Notes: a model not told the origin generated them from the letters alone. Counted from the stretch's first letter, positions 20,630-31,311 are shown. The stretch is DNA of 64,000 bases from Sphingomonadales bacterium (GCA_027483465.1 JAIXUQ010000034.1:62001-126000), one strand, 5' to 3'. A program made the numbers and translations.

Positions 20630-20719
20630 TGGCGGACAGAGTGGGATTCGAACCCACGGTGAGCTTGCACCCACGGCGGTTTTCAAGACCGCTGCCTTAA
20701 ACCACTCGGCCATCTGTCC
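20630..20719 (-). tRNA. tRNA-Ser (anticodon UGA)
   Basis: The minus strand reads GGACAGATGGCCGAGTGG with the matching acceptor strand TCTGTCC, a G discriminator and an encoded CCA (20630-20632). The anticodon loop CTTGAAA gives UGA. The long variable arm typical of serine tRNAs (GTGGGTGCAAGCTCAC) and the T-loop GGTTCGAATCC are present. The gene begins 6 bases past the stop of the convergent CHAT gene. Confidence 0.97.
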
Positions 20720-20752
20720 AGTGTTGGGCGTAGTGGCATCGAGGCCGGCCGG

Positions 20753-21358
20753 TCAAGCCACGTTGTGCGGGCGAACCTTGCGCAACGCTGTGGGATTGCG
20801 GCCATAGCGGGCCAGAATCACCTCGTTGAAGCGGCGCAGGGAGGCGAACCCGGCTTGCGCCGCAACTTCGATCATCGGCAAATTCGTGTGCGCAATCAAC
20901 TGCATGGCACGTTGCACGCGACGGGATTGCGCCACTTCCACCGGGGATGCGCCCAGATGTTCGTGGAACAGGCGGGCCAGGTGGCGCGGGCCGATTCCGC
21001 AGCGGTTTGCCAACGTCTCCACGGTGCCGCCGCCATCCAGTGCGCCTTCATCGATCAGCCGGCAGGCCCGTTCAACCGTGGTGCGCGTGCCGTTCCACGC
21101 CGGGCAGAAGGGCGCCGATTCCGGCCGGCATTTCAGGCATGGCCGATAGCCAGCCTTTTCGCATGCGGCCGCGCTGGGGAAGAAATCGATATTCTTTGCA
21201 AGCGGTTGCCGCACACGACAAACTGGCCGACAATAGATGCCGGTGGTCTTGACCGCGATGAAGAACACACCATCAAAGGCAGGATCCCGGGCCAGGCGGG
21301 CCGCATTCATCGCTGCGAAATCCAGACCATGTACCGGCGGGGGCAGGGGAGCGTGCAT
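20753..21358 (-). CDS. Ada-type DNA methylphosphotriester sensor with AraC HTH (AdaA-like)
   Basis: The N-terminal ~75 residues match the Ada metal-binding domain: GIYCRPVC and CLKCRPE supply the four zinc cysteines, the first being the expected methyl acceptor in the family. Residues ~95-195 are an AraC-type double HTH ending ARYGRNPTALRK. At 201 aa it is the size of Bacillus AdaA; the AlkA glycosylase or MGMT domain often fused to this pair is absent. In the family, methyl transfer from damaged phosphate to Cys turns the protein into a transcription activator of alkylation-repair genes. It is divergent from glmM with 148 bases between; I see no clear Ada box there. No alkylation-repair enzyme gene is adjacent. 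Start ATG is the first in frame; its ribosome binding site is weak. Confidence 0.85.
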   Translation of the reverse strand: MHAPLPPPVHGLDFAAMNAARLARDPAFDGVFFIAVKTTGIYCRPVCRVRQPLAKNIDFFPSAAACEKAGYRPCLKCRPESAPFCPAWNGTRTTVERACRLIDEGALDGGGTVETLANRCGIGPRHLARLFHEHLGASPVEVAQSRRVQRAMQLIAHTNLPMIEVAAQAGFASLRRFNEVILARYGRNPTALRKVRPHNVA

Positions 21359-21506
21359 GGCATGTTTCTACCTGGATGCCGCCTGCCCGGCCAGCCTTGC
21401 GGCAAACGCCATGTCCGGTTTCCGCCAGTGTCGCTGGTGGCTGCCGCGCTTCTGCCACAGGCCCCGGCGGCTTTCCATGTCGCACACAAACCGCTAAATC
21501 GTCGGC

Positions 21507-22853
21507 ATGAGCAGCAGCAAGCAGCGCCGGTATTTCGGCACCGATGGCATCCGCGGCCTGACCAACACGCCGCCGATGACGGCCGCAATCGCCATGAAGG
21601 TGGGCCAGGCCGCCGGCCGGCATTTCCTGCGCGGCAACCACATCAACCGCGTGGTGATCGGCAAGGACACACGGCGCTCGGGTTACATGATGGAATCCGC
21701 GCTCACGGCCGGCTTCACCAGCGTTGGCATGGATGTGACGCTGCTCGGCCCGATGCCAACCCCTGCCGTGGCGATGCTCACCCGTTCGATGCGGGCGGAT
21801 CTGGGCGTGATGATCTCTGCCAGCCATAATCCGTTTCAAGACAATGGGATAAAGCTGTTTGGCCCCGACGGGTACAAATTGTCTGACGAGGATGAGGCGG
21901 CGATTGAAGCCCTGCTGGAACAGGAAATCCCGCTGGTTGAGCCGAGGGCCATCGGCCGTGCTCGGCGCATTGATGATGCCCAGGGCCGCTATATCCATTT
22001 TGCCAAGGCGACATTTCCCGAGCATCTGCGCCTTGATGGCCTGAAGATCGTGATCGATTGCGCCCATGGTGCGGCCTACAAGGTGGCACCGGCGGCCCTT
22101 TGGGAACTGGGGGCCGACGTGATCGCAATGGGCGTGGCGCCGGATGGCTTCAACATCAATGATCAGGTCGGCTCCACCCACCCGAAGGCGTTGCAGCTGA
22201 AGGTGCTGGAAAATGGCGCCGATATCGGCATCGCGCTGGATGGCGATGCCGACCGTTTGATCGTGGTGGATGAACGCGGCCAGGTGGTTGATGGGGACCA
22301 GCTGATGGCCCTGATCGCGGCGCGCGCGGCCGAGGCCGGCACGCTGAAGGGCGGGGCGCTGGTGGCGACCGTGATGTCCAACCTTGGGCTGGAGCGGTTT
22401 CTGGCCGGACGGGGTGTTGCCCTGCACCGCGCGGCGGTGGGCGATCGCCATGTGCTTGAAATGATGCGGACAAGTGGCTGCAACGTGGGTGGCGAGCAAT
22501 CGGGGCATATCATCCTGTCAGACCATGCCACCACCGGCGATGGGCTGGTGGCGGCGCTGCAGGTGCTGGCGGCCCTGGTGGCAACGGGCAAGCCGGCGAG
22601 CGAGTTGCTGCACCAGTTTGATCCGCTGCCCCAACTGCTGAAGAATGTCCGCTTCCAGGGCGGGGCGCCGCTGGAAACCGCCGGGGTGAAGGCCGCCATC
22701 GCTGCCGCCGAGGCTGCACTGGCTGGCAGTGGCCGCCTGCTGATCCGCAAGAGCGGCACGGAGCCGTTGATCCGGGTGATGGCCGAAGGCGAGGACAAGG
22801 CGCTGGTCACCCGTGTTGTCGATGATGTGTGCGCGGCGGTGGCGGCGGCCTGA
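21507..22853 (+). CDS. glmM: Phosphoglucosamine mutase
   Basis: Interconverts glucosamine-6-phosphate and glucosamine-1-phosphate for UDP-GlcNAc and peptidoglycan synthesis in the cytoplasm. The 448 aa length is standard. Family signatures are present: [10 protein letters not shown] at the N-terminus, the phosphoserine loop [14 protein letters not shown] with catalytic Ser at about residue 106, the metal-binding loop DGDADR, the sugar-binding GGEQSGH and the C-terminal phosphate loop [12 protein letters not shown]. The stop overlaps the DUF1272 start (TGATG), so the two genes are probably co-transcribed. Confidence 0.97.
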   Translation: MSSSKQRRYFGTDGIRGLTNTPPMTAAIAMKVGQAAGRHFLRGNHINRVVIGKDTRRSGYMMESALTAGFTSVGMDVTLLGPMPTPAVAMLTRSMRADLGVMISASHNPFQDNGIKLFGPDGYKLSDEDEAAIEALLEQEIPLVEPRAIGRARRIDDAQGRYIHFAKATFPEHLRLDGLKIVIDCAHGAAYKVAPAALWELGADVIAMGVAPDGFNINDQVGSTHPKALQLKVLENGADIGIALDGDADRLIVVDERGQVVDGDQLMALIAARAAEAGTLKGGALVATVMSNLGLERFLAGRGVALHRAAVGDRHVLEMMRTSGCNVGGEQSGHIILSDHATTGDGLVAALQVLAALVATGKPASELLHQFDPLPQLLKNVRFQGGAPLETAGVKAAIAAAEAALAGSGRLLIRKSGTEPLIRVMAEGEDKALVTRVVDDVCAAVAAA

Positions 22854-23080
22854 TGTTGGCGTTGCGCCCGGATTGCGAGCGTTGCGGGATTGACTTGCCG
22901 CCGGATCAGACCGGCGCCCATATCTGCTCGTTCGAATGCACCTTCTGTGCGGATTGCACCGCCGGGCCGCTGGCCGGGCGGTGTCCCAATTGCGGTGGCG
23001 ATCTGCAGCCACGCCCCTTGCGGGTGGGGGCGGCGCTGGCCCGTTTCCCGGCATCGGTGGAGCGCAGGCATGGTCGCTAG
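22853..23080 (+). CDS. DUF1272 small zinc-finger-like protein
   Basis: A 75 aa protein that starts at the ATG overlapping the glmM stop; the track start 24 bases upstream lies inside glmM. It has the DUF1272 pattern: CERCG near the N-terminus, then HICSFECTFCADC and CPNCGGDLQPRP, eight cysteines suited to bind two zinc ions. The family has no established function. Its 3' end overlaps the thiD start by 11 bases, giving a tightly packed glmM-DUF1272-thiD unit. Confidence 0.85.
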   Translation: MLALRPDCERCGIDLPPDQTGAHICSFECTFCADCTAGPLAGRCPNCGGDLQPRPLRVGAALARFPASVERRHGR

Positions 23081-24239
23081 AATCCTTTGCATCGCCGGCT
23101 CAGACAGTGGCGGTGGCGCCGGAATTCAAGCCGATATCAAGACGATAACCGCGCTGGGCGGTTTTGCCATGACGGCGGTGACCGCGATCACCGTGCAGAA
23201 CACGCTGGGCGTGAGCGCCGTGCACCCGGTGCCGCCGGAGATTGTCGCCGGCCAGATCCGGGCCTGCATCGATGATATTGGGGTGGATGCGATCAAGATC
23301 GGCATGCTGGGCAACGAGGCGGTGATCAATGCCGTCGCCGATGCCCTGGCCGGCGTGCAGGTGCCGATCGTGCTGGATCCGGTGATGATCGCCAAGGGCG
23401 GCGCGCCGCTGATCGAGGAAGAGGCGGTGTGGGCGCTGATGCAGCGCCTGCTGCCGCTGGCCACGGTGATCACGCCCAATGCCCCCGAACTGGAAGCCCT
23501 GACCGAGACCGAGGTGGGCGATGCCGCCGACATGCTGCTGGCCGCGCAGGAATTGCTCAACGCCGGGCCGCGGGCGGTGCTGGCCAAGGGCGGGCATCTG
23601 GACGGCGATGATCTGACCGATTGGCTGGTCACCCGCCAGGGCCATCAAGCCTTTGGAAACAAGCGTATTTCATCTGCCAGCACGCATGGCACCGGCTGCA
23701 CGCTGGCCGCCGCGCTGGCCTGCGGCTTGGGGCAGGGGCTGGCCTTGGCCGATGCGGTCGCGCGGGCGCGGCAGTTTGTCCGGCTGGCCATGCTGTCCGC
23801 GCCGGGGCTGGGCCAGGGCCATGGCCCGATGGGCCACCAGGCGCTGTTCAACGATGTCACCGCGCCCGGCCCGATCCTCAACCAGATCACCCTGCCGAGC
23901 CGGGACTATGCCACATCTGTCAAGTTTTACAAGGAGTTAGGCCTAAAACCGATCGTTGACAGCCCGGCCGATGCCTATGGCCGCCTTGTTGCCGGCAATG
24001 GCGTGACGCTTTCGGTTCATGGCGGCATCGGATCGGCCGGTGCTGCCACCATCTATCTGGAATCGCTTGATCTTGATGGCTGGGTGGCGCGGCTGCAAGC
24101 GGCCGGCCTGGTGTTTGACCAATTGCCCCGCGACGAGGATTGGCGCTGGCGCGAGGCGCGGCTGCGCGATCCGGATGGCAATATCGTCTGCCTCTATTGC
24201 GCCGGGGAGGACCGGCGCTTTCCGCCTTGGCGGCTCTGA
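23070..24239 (+). CDS. thiD: ThiD (HMP/HMP-P kinase) fused to a C-terminal VOC-family domain
   Basis: Residues 1 to ~265 are ThiD, which phosphorylates hydroxymethylpyrimidine and its phosphate for thiamine synthesis: [38 protein letters not shown] and the anion-hole motif [11 protein letters not shown]. The frame continues without a stop through [15 protein letters not shown] into ~120 residues with VOC (glyoxalase/bleomycin-resistance/dioxygenase) features: [10 protein letters not shown], a strand pair with GVTLSVHGG, and the ending [15 protein letters not shown]. Total length is 389 aa against ~265 for ThiD alone. The expected first VOC metal ligand position reads LNQI, not His, so metal-dependent catalysis is doubtful. 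The start ATG was chosen at [10 protein letters not shown]; the longer track start is a shadow of the DUF1272 gene. ThiD activity is well supported; the role of the fused domain is unknown. Confidence 0.9.
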   Translation: MVARILCIAGSDSGGGAGIQADIKTITALGGFAMTAVTAITVQNTLGVSAVHPVPPEIVAGQIRACIDDIGVDAIKIGMLGNEAVINAVADALAGVQVPIVLDPVMIAKGGAPLIEEEAVWALMQRLLPLATVITPNAPELEALTETEVGDAADMLLAAQELLNAGPRAVLAKGGHLDGDDLTDWLVTRQGHQAFGNKRISSASTHGTGCTLAAALACGLGQGLALADAVARARQFVRLAMLSAPGLGQGHGPMGHQALFNDVTAPGPILNQITLPSRDYATSVKFYKELGLKPIVDSPADAYGRLVAGNGVTLSVHGGIGSAGAATIYLESLDLDGWVARLQAAGLVFDQLPRDEDWRWREARLRDPDGNIVCLYCAGEDRRFPPWRL

Positions 24240-24249
24240 TCGCACCGAC

Positions 24250-24817
24250 ATGCTGATCGCCGGGGTGGATGAGGCCGGGCGCGGCCCCTGGGCCGGGCCG
24301 GTGGTGGCGGCGGCCGTGATCCTGCGCGGGCCGCTGCCGGCCGGGCTGAACGACAGCAAGAAATTGAGCGCCAAGCGCCGCGAAGCCCTGCACGCCGCCC
24401 TGATCGCCAGCCCGTGCCTGATCGGCGTGGGGCAGGCCAGCGTGGTCGAGATTGACGAACTCAATATCCTTCAGGCCAATCATCTCGCCATGGCCCGGGC
24501 GGTGGCGGCGCTGGCCGAGGCGCCCGATCTGGTGCTGGTGGATGGCAACCGCCTGCCGCCCTGGCCCTGGCCGTCGCGCGCCATCGTGGGCGGCGATGCC
24601 AGCGAACCGGCGATTTCGGCTGCCTCGATTATCGCCAAGGTGACGCGGGACCGGATCATGGCCGGCCTTGACGCGCTGCACCCCGGCTATGGCTGGGCGC
24701 GCAACCAGGGCTATGGCACTGCCGATCACGCCGCCGCCCTCGCGCTGCTGGGCCCCAGCCCGCATCACCGCCGCAGTTTCGCGCCGATCCGGCGCCTGCT
24801 GGCGGATTTTCCGGGCT

Positions 24818-24819
<2 letters not shown>
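24250..24819 (+). CDS. rnhB: Ribonuclease HII
   Basis: Cleaves the RNA strand of RNA-DNA hybrids and removes single ribonucleotides from DNA. The chosen ATG gives [18 protein letters not shown], with the catalytic Asp-Glu pair in the DEAGRG motif at residues ~7-8; further motifs are [13 protein letters not shown] and [13 protein letters not shown]. At 189 aa it is near the low end for the family. It lies 10 bases after the thiD-VOC gene. Its stop codon overlaps the first GANTC site of the array that leads into ccrM; rnhB is often next to ccrM in alphaproteobacteria. Confidence 0.96.
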
Positions 24820-26166
<1,347 letters not shown>

Positions 26167-26347
26167 GCGGCCCCTCCGGCCGACTTGCCTGATTTTCTTG
26201 TGAAAGAGCGCGCGCAGCATCGCATTTTTGCAGCGTGTAGGACAGGCGCGCCGCCAACCCGCTGAAATCGCTTGCCATTCCGGCCGCGCCGCTGGCCGCT
26301 TCATGCCATTTGCTTGAGTCGAAGGCCGGATTGCCCCGGCAAACGCC

Positions 26348-26454
26348 GGCCATCGGTGACGGCTGGCGGGCGCCCGGTGGCACCAATTTGGGCCGCGGTG
26401 GCCATTGCCGGGGCCGCGGTGACGGCATGGCGGGCCGCGGTGACGCTGATCTGG
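26348..26454 (+). repeat. About 21-bp tandem repeats in the ccrM to M13-peptidase gap
   Basis: Units starting GGCCGCGGTG lie at 26391, 26412 and 26433, exactly 21 bases apart. A related unit GGCCATCGGTGACGGCTGGCGG lies at 26348 and a weaker one at about 26370. The period is two helical turns. The rest of the 380-base gap (26167-26547) shows no gene I can support; the ORFs the track lists through it are composition-driven. The repeats could be a regulator site or decayed sequence. Confidence 0.6.
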
Positions 26455-26547
26455 CACCGCTGAAATGCCGGCCAATCGGCCGCACCCCTTGCGCCGGCCG
26501 TATTGGGTGGATAGGCCACCCGGCATCCGCATTGATGGGAGTGAGTG

Positions 26548-28590
26548 ATGCGTCTGTTCCTGATTTCCGCCAGCCTGATCGCGCTGGCCGCCCCGGCCCT
26601 GACCGCCCCGGCCATGGCGGCCGACAGCAAGCCGCAGATCGGCAGCTTTGGCTTTGACACCGCCGGCATGGACACCAGCGTGAAGCCGGGTGACGATTTC
26701 GTCGCCTATGCCAACGGCAAATATTTCGCCAATCTGCAGATCCCGGCCGACAAGACCGCCTATGGCATGTCGAGCGGCCTCAGTGATCTGAGCCGCGAGC
26801 GCACCCGCACCATCATCGAGAAGGTGGCCGCCAGCAGCGGCGCGCCGGGCAGCGAGGCCCAGAAGGTGGGCGATTTCTTCGCCAGTTTCATGGACGAGGC
26901 CGCCATCGAGGCCAAGGGCATCGCCCCGCTGAAGCCTGATCTGGATGCGATTGCCGCCATCCAGACCAAGGCCGATGTGGCCGAGGCGCTGGGCCGCAAC
27001 CTGCGGCTGGGCGTGGGCGGCCCGATCGGCATGGGCGTGGGCCCCGATCGCAAGAACCCTGACCGCTTTGTGGTGCAGGGTGGCCAGGGCGGGCTGGGCC
27101 TGCCTGACCGGGATTATTATCTCGACGACAAGAACCCCGCCTTTGTGGCGGCGCGCGCCAAATACCGGGAATATGTGGCGACGATGCTGGGTCTGGCCGG
27201 CTTTGACAATGCCAAGGCCCGCGCCGAGGCGATTGTGGCGCTGGAAACCGAAATCGCCCGGGTGCACTGGACCCGCGTGGAGCGCCGCCAGGCCGAAAAG
27301 ACCTACAACCCGGTGCCGGCGGCCGATCTTGCCACCCGCTTTCCGGGGCTGGACTGGTCCCGCTTCATCGCCGGCACCAGCATTCCGGTGCAGGGCGAGG
27401 TGATCATTTCCACCCCCAGTTCGCTGGAAGGCATCGCCCGGATCATCAACGGCGCCGATCTGGCGGTGCTGAAGGATTATCTGGCGTTTCTGGCCATCCG
27501 CGATGCGGCGCCGGGCCTGCCCAAGGCCTTTGTGGATGCCAATTTCGAGATGTACAACAAGACGCTGGGCGGCCAGCCGCAGCAGGCGCCGCGCTGGAAG
27601 CGCGGGGTTGACCTGACCTCGTCGGTGCTGGGTGAGGCGATCGGCAAGCTGTATGTGGCCGAATATTTCCCGCCGCAGGCCAAGGCCAAGATCGATGAAC
27701 TGGTGAAGAACATCATCGCCGCGCTGGATGCCCGGCTCGACAAGCTGGCCTGGATGGACCCGAAGACGCGCGTTGCCGCCCGCGAGAAGCTGGCCGCCTT
27801 CACGCCCAAGATCGGCTATCCCGACAAGTGGAAGGATTATTCCGCGCTCAGCATCGTGCGCGGCGATCTGGCGGGCAATCTGCGCCGGGTGGCCGAATTC
27901 CAGTTCCGCGAAGCCGTGGCCAAGCTGAGCAAGCCGGTGGACCGCAGCGAATGGTTCATGACGCCGATGACGGTGAACGCCTATGCCAACCCGACCTGGA
28001 ACGAGATCGTGTTTCCGGCCGCCATCCTGCAGGCGCCCTTCTTTGATCCCAATGCCGATGATGCGGTGAATTATGGCGCCATCGGTGGGGTGATCGGCCA
28101 CGAGATCACCCATCATTTCGACGATCAGGGCCGCAAATATGACAAGACCGGCCGGCTGAGCGAATGGTGGACGGCCGACGATGTGAAGCGCTTCAAGGCC
28201 GGCACCGACAAGGTGGTGGCGCAATATGCCGCCTATGAGCCGCTGCCGGGCAAGAAGATCAACGGCGAGCTGACGCTGGGCGAGAATATGGCCGATCTGG
28301 CCGGCGTGACCATCGCCTATGATGCGTATCAGCGCAGCCTGAAGGGCAGGAAGGCCAAGGTGATCGATGGCTTCACCGGCGATCAGCGCTTCTTCCTGGC
28401 CTTTGCCCAGAGCTGGCGCACCAAATATCGCGATGCCGCCCTGCAGCAGCAGCTGATCACCGATCCGCACACTGCCAGCCATTTCCGCCCCTATGTCGTG
28501 CGCAACCTGGATGCCTGGTACAAGGCGTTCAACGTGAAGCCGGGCGAGAAGCTGTATCTGGCGCCGGAACAGCGGATCAAGGTGTGGTAA
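26548..28590 (+). CDS. Secreted M13-family (neprilysin/PepO-like) zinc metallopeptidase
   Basis: Hydrolyses oligopeptides outside the cytoplasm. The ATG at 26548 is preceded by GGGAG at 6 bases and gives the signal peptide MRLFLISASLIALAAPALTA ending near AMAA; the track GTG three bases earlier is less likely. The 680 aa product has the M13 N-domain (DTSVKPGDDFVAYANGKY) and the catalytic domain with VIGHEITHHFDDQGR (zinc ligands His518 and His522, catalytic Glu519), GENMADLAG (third ligand Glu579) and a C-terminal PEQRIKVW, the usual M13 ending. Motifs NAYANPTWNEIVFPAAILQ also match the family. It overlaps the folP start by 7 bases. Confidence 0.95.
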   Translation: MRLFLISASLIALAAPALTAPAMAADSKPQIGSFGFDTAGMDTSVKPGDDFVAYANGKYFANLQIPADKTAYGMSSGLSDLSRERTRTIIEKVAASSGAPGSEAQKVGDFFASFMDEAAIEAKGIAPLKPDLDAIAAIQTKADVAEALGRNLRLGVGGPIGMGVGPDRKNPDRFVVQGGQGGLGLPDRDYYLDDKNPAFVAARAKYREYVATMLGLAGFDNAKARAEAIVALETEIARVHWTRVERRQAEKTYNPVPAADLATRFPGLDWSRFIAGTSIPVQGEVIISTPSSLEGIARIINGADLAVLKDYLAFLAIRDAAPGLPKAFVDANFEMYNKTLGGQPQQAPRWKRGVDLTSSVLGEAIGKLYVAEYFPPQAKAKIDELVKNIIAALDARLDKLAWMDPKTRVAAREKLAAFTPKIGYPDKWKDYSALSIVRGDLAGNLRRVAEFQFREAVAKLSKPVDRSEWFMTPMTVNAYANPTWNEIVFPAAILQAPFFDPNADDAVNYGAIGGVIGHEITHHFDDQGRKYDKTGRLSEWWTADDVKRFKAGTDKVVAQYAAYEPLPGKKINGELTLGENMADLAGVTIAYDAYQRSLKGRKAKVIDGFTGDQRFFLAFAQSWRTKYRDAALQQQLITDPHTASHFRPYVVRNLDAWYKAFNVKPGEKLYLAPEQRIKVW

Positions 28591-29576
28591 GGCGATATTA
28601 CCGGCCGATCCTGAGCGAAGGGGAGGGGTTGCCGCTGGCCGGCGGCCCCTTTTCCTTTGCCCGGGCCGAGGTGTTGACCAGGGCCGGCAGCGAAGGGCTG
28701 ATCCCGGCCGAGCAGGTGCCGGCGGACTGGCTGGCCCGGCTGACCGCGCCGCGCCCGCTGCTGGCCGAATGGGGCCATCGGCAGACGCCGCTGGTGATGG
28801 GCATCCTGAACGTGACGCCGGACAGTTTTTCGGATGGCGGCCGCCACATGGACCCGGACCGCGCGGCGGCGGCGGCGCGGGCGATGGTGGCGGCCGGGGC
28901 GGCGCTGGTGGACGTGGGGGCGGAATCCACCCGGCCGGGCGCGCGCGAACTGGCCGTGGCCGAGGAACTGGCGCGGCTGGAGGGCCTGATGCCGGCGCTG
29001 GCCGGGCTGCGCTGGTCGATCGACACGCGCAAGGCTGCGGTGATGGCGGCGGCGCTGGGCGCCGGGGCGGCGCTGATCAACGATGTGAGCGGGCTGTGCC
29101 ATGATCCAGCGGCGCTGCCGCTGGTGGCGCGGGCCGGCGTGCCGGTGGTGCTGATGCATCACCAGGGCACGCCCGAAACCATGCAGGTGGCGCCGCAGTA
29201 TGACCATGCGCTGCTGGATGTGTTTGACTGGCTGGAGGGGCGGATTGCCGCAGCGCGGGCTGCCGGCGTGGCCGGGGATGCCATCATCGCCGATCCCGGC
29301 ATCGGCTTTGGCAAGGGGCTCGCGCACAATGTGGCGCTGTTGAAGGGGCTGGCGCTGCTGCACGGGCTGGGGGTGCCGATCCTGCTGGGGGCCAGCCGCA
29401 AATCCTTGATAAGCAAATTGTCTGCCGAAGAACCGGTGGAGCGGCGGCTGCCCGGCAGCCTTGCGGTTGCGCTGGCCGGGGCCGGCGCCGGGGTGCAGAT
29501 TTGCCGTGTGCATGATGTGCCGGAAACGGTGCAGGCGCTGAAACTCTGGGCCGCCGCCCACCCCTGTCTGGGCTGA
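28584..29576 (+). CDS. folP: Dihydropteroate synthase
   Basis: Condenses para-aminobenzoate with hydroxymethyl-dihydropterin diphosphate in folate synthesis; the sulfonamide target. The signature MGILNVTPDSFSDGG begins at residue 72, with DVGAESTRPGA, SIDTRKAAV, LINDVSGL, VLMHHQGTPETMQ, IADPGIGFGKG and GASRKSLI following in order. The ~70 residue N-terminal extension makes it 330 aa compared with about 280 in many bacteria. The GTG start overlaps the M13 gene end; a later start cannot be excluded. Confidence 0.95.
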   Translation: MVRRYYRPILSEGEGLPLAGGPFSFARAEVLTRAGSEGLIPAEQVPADWLARLTAPRPLLAEWGHRQTPLVMGILNVTPDSFSDGGRHMDPDRAAAAARAMVAAGAALVDVGAESTRPGARELAVAEELARLEGLMPALAGLRWSIDTRKAAVMAAALGAGAALINDVSGLCHDPAALPLVARAGVPVVLMHHQGTPETMQVAPQYDHALLDVFDWLEGRIAAARAAGVAGDAIIADPGIGFGKGLAHNVALLKGLALLHGLGVPILLGASRKSLISKLSAEEPVERRLPGSLAVALAGAGAGVQICRVHDVPETVQALKLWAAAHPCLG

Positions 29577-29695
29577 GAGGGCATCAGCCCCTTCACAGCG
29601 CGGGAGAGTGCCGCTAACAGGCAATGCCCAGTCTTTGGGCGCAGCCCTTGCGGCAGTGCAACGTGAACACGCAATTTTTGAGGGTTTCGCCAGCC

Positions 29696-29821
29696 ATGGC
29701 CAGCAACAAACATCCGATGGACGGTCATAAGGCGACCTATTCGGGCTTCACCGCCGCCACCAAGTGGGGGACGATCTTTGTCGTCACCGTCGTGGCCCTG
29801 CTCTACGTGTTTCTGGTTTGA
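29696..29821 (+). CDS. aa3-type cytochrome c oxidase subunit IV (small)
   Basis: A 41 aa peptide, MASNKHPMDGHKATYSGFTA followed by one membrane helix (GTIFVVTVVALLYVFLV). Length and the order His-rich start, TYxGFTAATKWG, single helix match the bacterial aa3-oxidase subunit IV family of alphaproteobacteria. The start was moved to the internal ATG; the longer track ORF adds 24 non-conserved residues. It lies 20 bases upstream of pntAA. The main oxidase genes are not in the window. Confidence 0.85.
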   Translation: MASNKHPMDGHKATYSGFTAATKWGTIFVVTVVALLYVFLV

Positions 29822-29841
29822 ACGGCGCGTTGGGGGCGGGC

Positions 29842-30969
29842 ATGAAGATTGCAGTGCTGAAGGAAATCGCGGCCAACGAAAGCCGCGTGGGGGCAACGCC
29901 GGAAACGGTGAAGAAGCTGATCGGGCTGGGTGCCGCGGTGGCGGTGGAAGCCGGCGCCGGAGCGGGCGCGCGCATTGCGGATGCGGATTATGCCGCCGCC
30001 GGTGCGACCGTGGCCAGCCGCGCCGAGGTGATCGCCGGTGCGCAGATGGTGCTGGGCATCCAGGCGCCGCCGCTGGCCGATCTGCCCGGCATCGCCGCCG
30101 GTACCATCGTGGCCGGCATCATGGCGCCGTTCAATGATCGCGCCAAGATCGAGGCTTATGCCGGGGCCGGGCTGGTCGCCTATGCGATGGAATTCATGCC
30201 GCGCACCACGCGCGCGCAATCGATGGACGTGCTGTCCAGCCAGTCGAACCTGGCCGGCTACAAGGCGGTGATCGATGCCGGTGAGGCCTATGGCCGGGCC
30301 TTTCCGATGATGATGACGGCGGCTGGCACCATCAGCGCCGCCCGCGTGTTCATCATGGGCGTGGGCGTGGCCGGCCTGCAGGCGATTGCCACCGCCCGCC
30401 GCCTGGGCGCGGTGGTGAGCGCCACCGACGTGCGTTCGGCCACCAAGGAACAGATTGAATCGCTGGGCGCCAAGGCCATCTTCGTCGACAAGGTGAAGGG
30501 CATCGAGGGCGAGGGCGCCGGCGGCTATGCCACGGAAATGAGCGAGGAATACAAGGCTGCCCAGGCCGAACTCGTCTCCAGCCACATCGCCAAGCAGGAT
30601 ATCGTGATCACCACCGCGCTGATCCCCGGCCGGCCGGCGCCGCGCCTGATCACCGATGCGCAGCTGGCCAGCATGCGGCCGGGCAGCGTGGTGGTTGATC
30701 TGGCGGTGGACAGTGGCGGCAACGTGGAAGGCGCCGTGGCCGGCCAGGTGGTGGAAGTGCATGGCGTGAAGATCATCGGCCATTCCAACCCGGCCAGCCG
30801 CATCGCGCCGGATGCATCGGCGCTGTTCAGCCGCAATTTCTTCAACATGATCTCGGCCTTCTGGAACAAGGAGGCCAAGGCTGCCGAATGGCCCGCCGAT
30901 GATGACATCGTGAAGGGCATCAAGCTGACCGAGGGCGGCAAGATCGTCCACGAACGGCTGTTGGGTTAA
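29842..30969 (+). CDS. pntAA: NAD(P) transhydrogenase subunit alpha part 1 (NAD-binding, PntAA)
   Basis: NAD(H)-binding domain I of the proton-translocating transhydrogenase, which uses the proton gradient to make NADPH. The ATG at 29842 gives MKIAVLKEIAANESRVGATP, the family start; the track start 78 bases earlier lies in the oxidase peptide. Visible motifs are MDVLSSQSNLAGYKAV, the Rossmann GVGVAGLQAIATARRLGAVV, TDVRSATKEQIESLGAKAIFVD and VDLAVDSGGNVE. At 375 aa it ends before the membrane part, which is encoded separately by the next gene: the split arrangement common in alphaproteobacteria. Confidence 0.96.
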   Translation: MKIAVLKEIAANESRVGATPETVKKLIGLGAAVAVEAGAGAGARIADADYAAAGATVASRAEVIAGAQMVLGIQAPPLADLPGIAAGTIVAGIMAPFNDRAKIEAYAGAGLVAYAMEFMPRTTRAQSMDVLSSQSNLAGYKAVIDAGEAYGRAFPMMMTAAGTISAARVFIMGVGVAGLQAIATARRLGAVVSATDVRSATKEQIESLGAKAIFVDKVKGIEGEGAGGYATEMSEEYKAAQAELVSSHIAKQDIVITTALIPGRPAPRLITDAQLASMRPGSVVVDLAVDSGGNVEGAVAGQVVEVHGVKIIGHSNPASRIAPDASALFSRNFFNMISAFWNKEAKAAEWPADDDIVKGIKLTEGGKIVHERLLG

Positions 30970-30982
30970 GGGGCGCATCGCG

Positions 30983-31294
30983 ATGGATTTCCTGTCGATC
31001 CTGTCGATCTTCGTGCTGGCGGTGTTCGTCGGCTATTATGTCGTGTGGTCGGTCACGCCGGCGCTGCACACGCCGCTGATGGCCGTCACCAACGCCATTT
31101 CATCGGTGATCATCGTGGGCGCGCTGATCGCGGCGGCGGCCGGGGCGATCACCGAAGGCGGCGGCCTGTCGCAATGGCTGGGCCTGGCGGGCGTGGTGCT
31201 GGCCAGCATCAACATCTTCGGCGGCTTTGCCGTCACGCGGCGCATGCTCGCCATGTACAAGAAGAAAGACAAGAAGCCGGCGGCTTCGAAGTAA
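30983..31294 (+). CDS. pntAB: NAD(P) transhydrogenase subunit alpha part 2 (membrane, PntAB)
   Basis: A 103 aa membrane subunit forming part of the proton channel (domain II). Three to four hydrophobic helices are seen, with the conserved WSVTPALHTPLMAVTNAIS motif and the ending FAVTRRMLAMYKKKD. It lies 13 bases after pntAA and 17 before pntB in the same direction. Confidence 0.95.
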   Translation: MDFLSILSIFVLAVFVGYYVVWSVTPALHTPLMAVTNAISSVIIVGALIAAAAGAITEGGGLSQWLGLAGVVLASINIFGGFAVTRRMLAMYKKKDKKPAASK

Positions 31295-31311
31295 GGCAGG
31301 GGTAGCACAAA

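Noticed and set aside
20630-20719. tRNA-Ser as an integration site for the adhesin/CHAT region
   Set aside because: No integrase, no direct repeat of the tRNA 3' end and no composition break were seen in the window.
26391-26442. 21-bp repeats as plasmid iterons or an origin
   Set aside because: There is no Rep gene, AT-rich region or DnaA box nearby, and the surroundings are chromosomal housekeeping genes.
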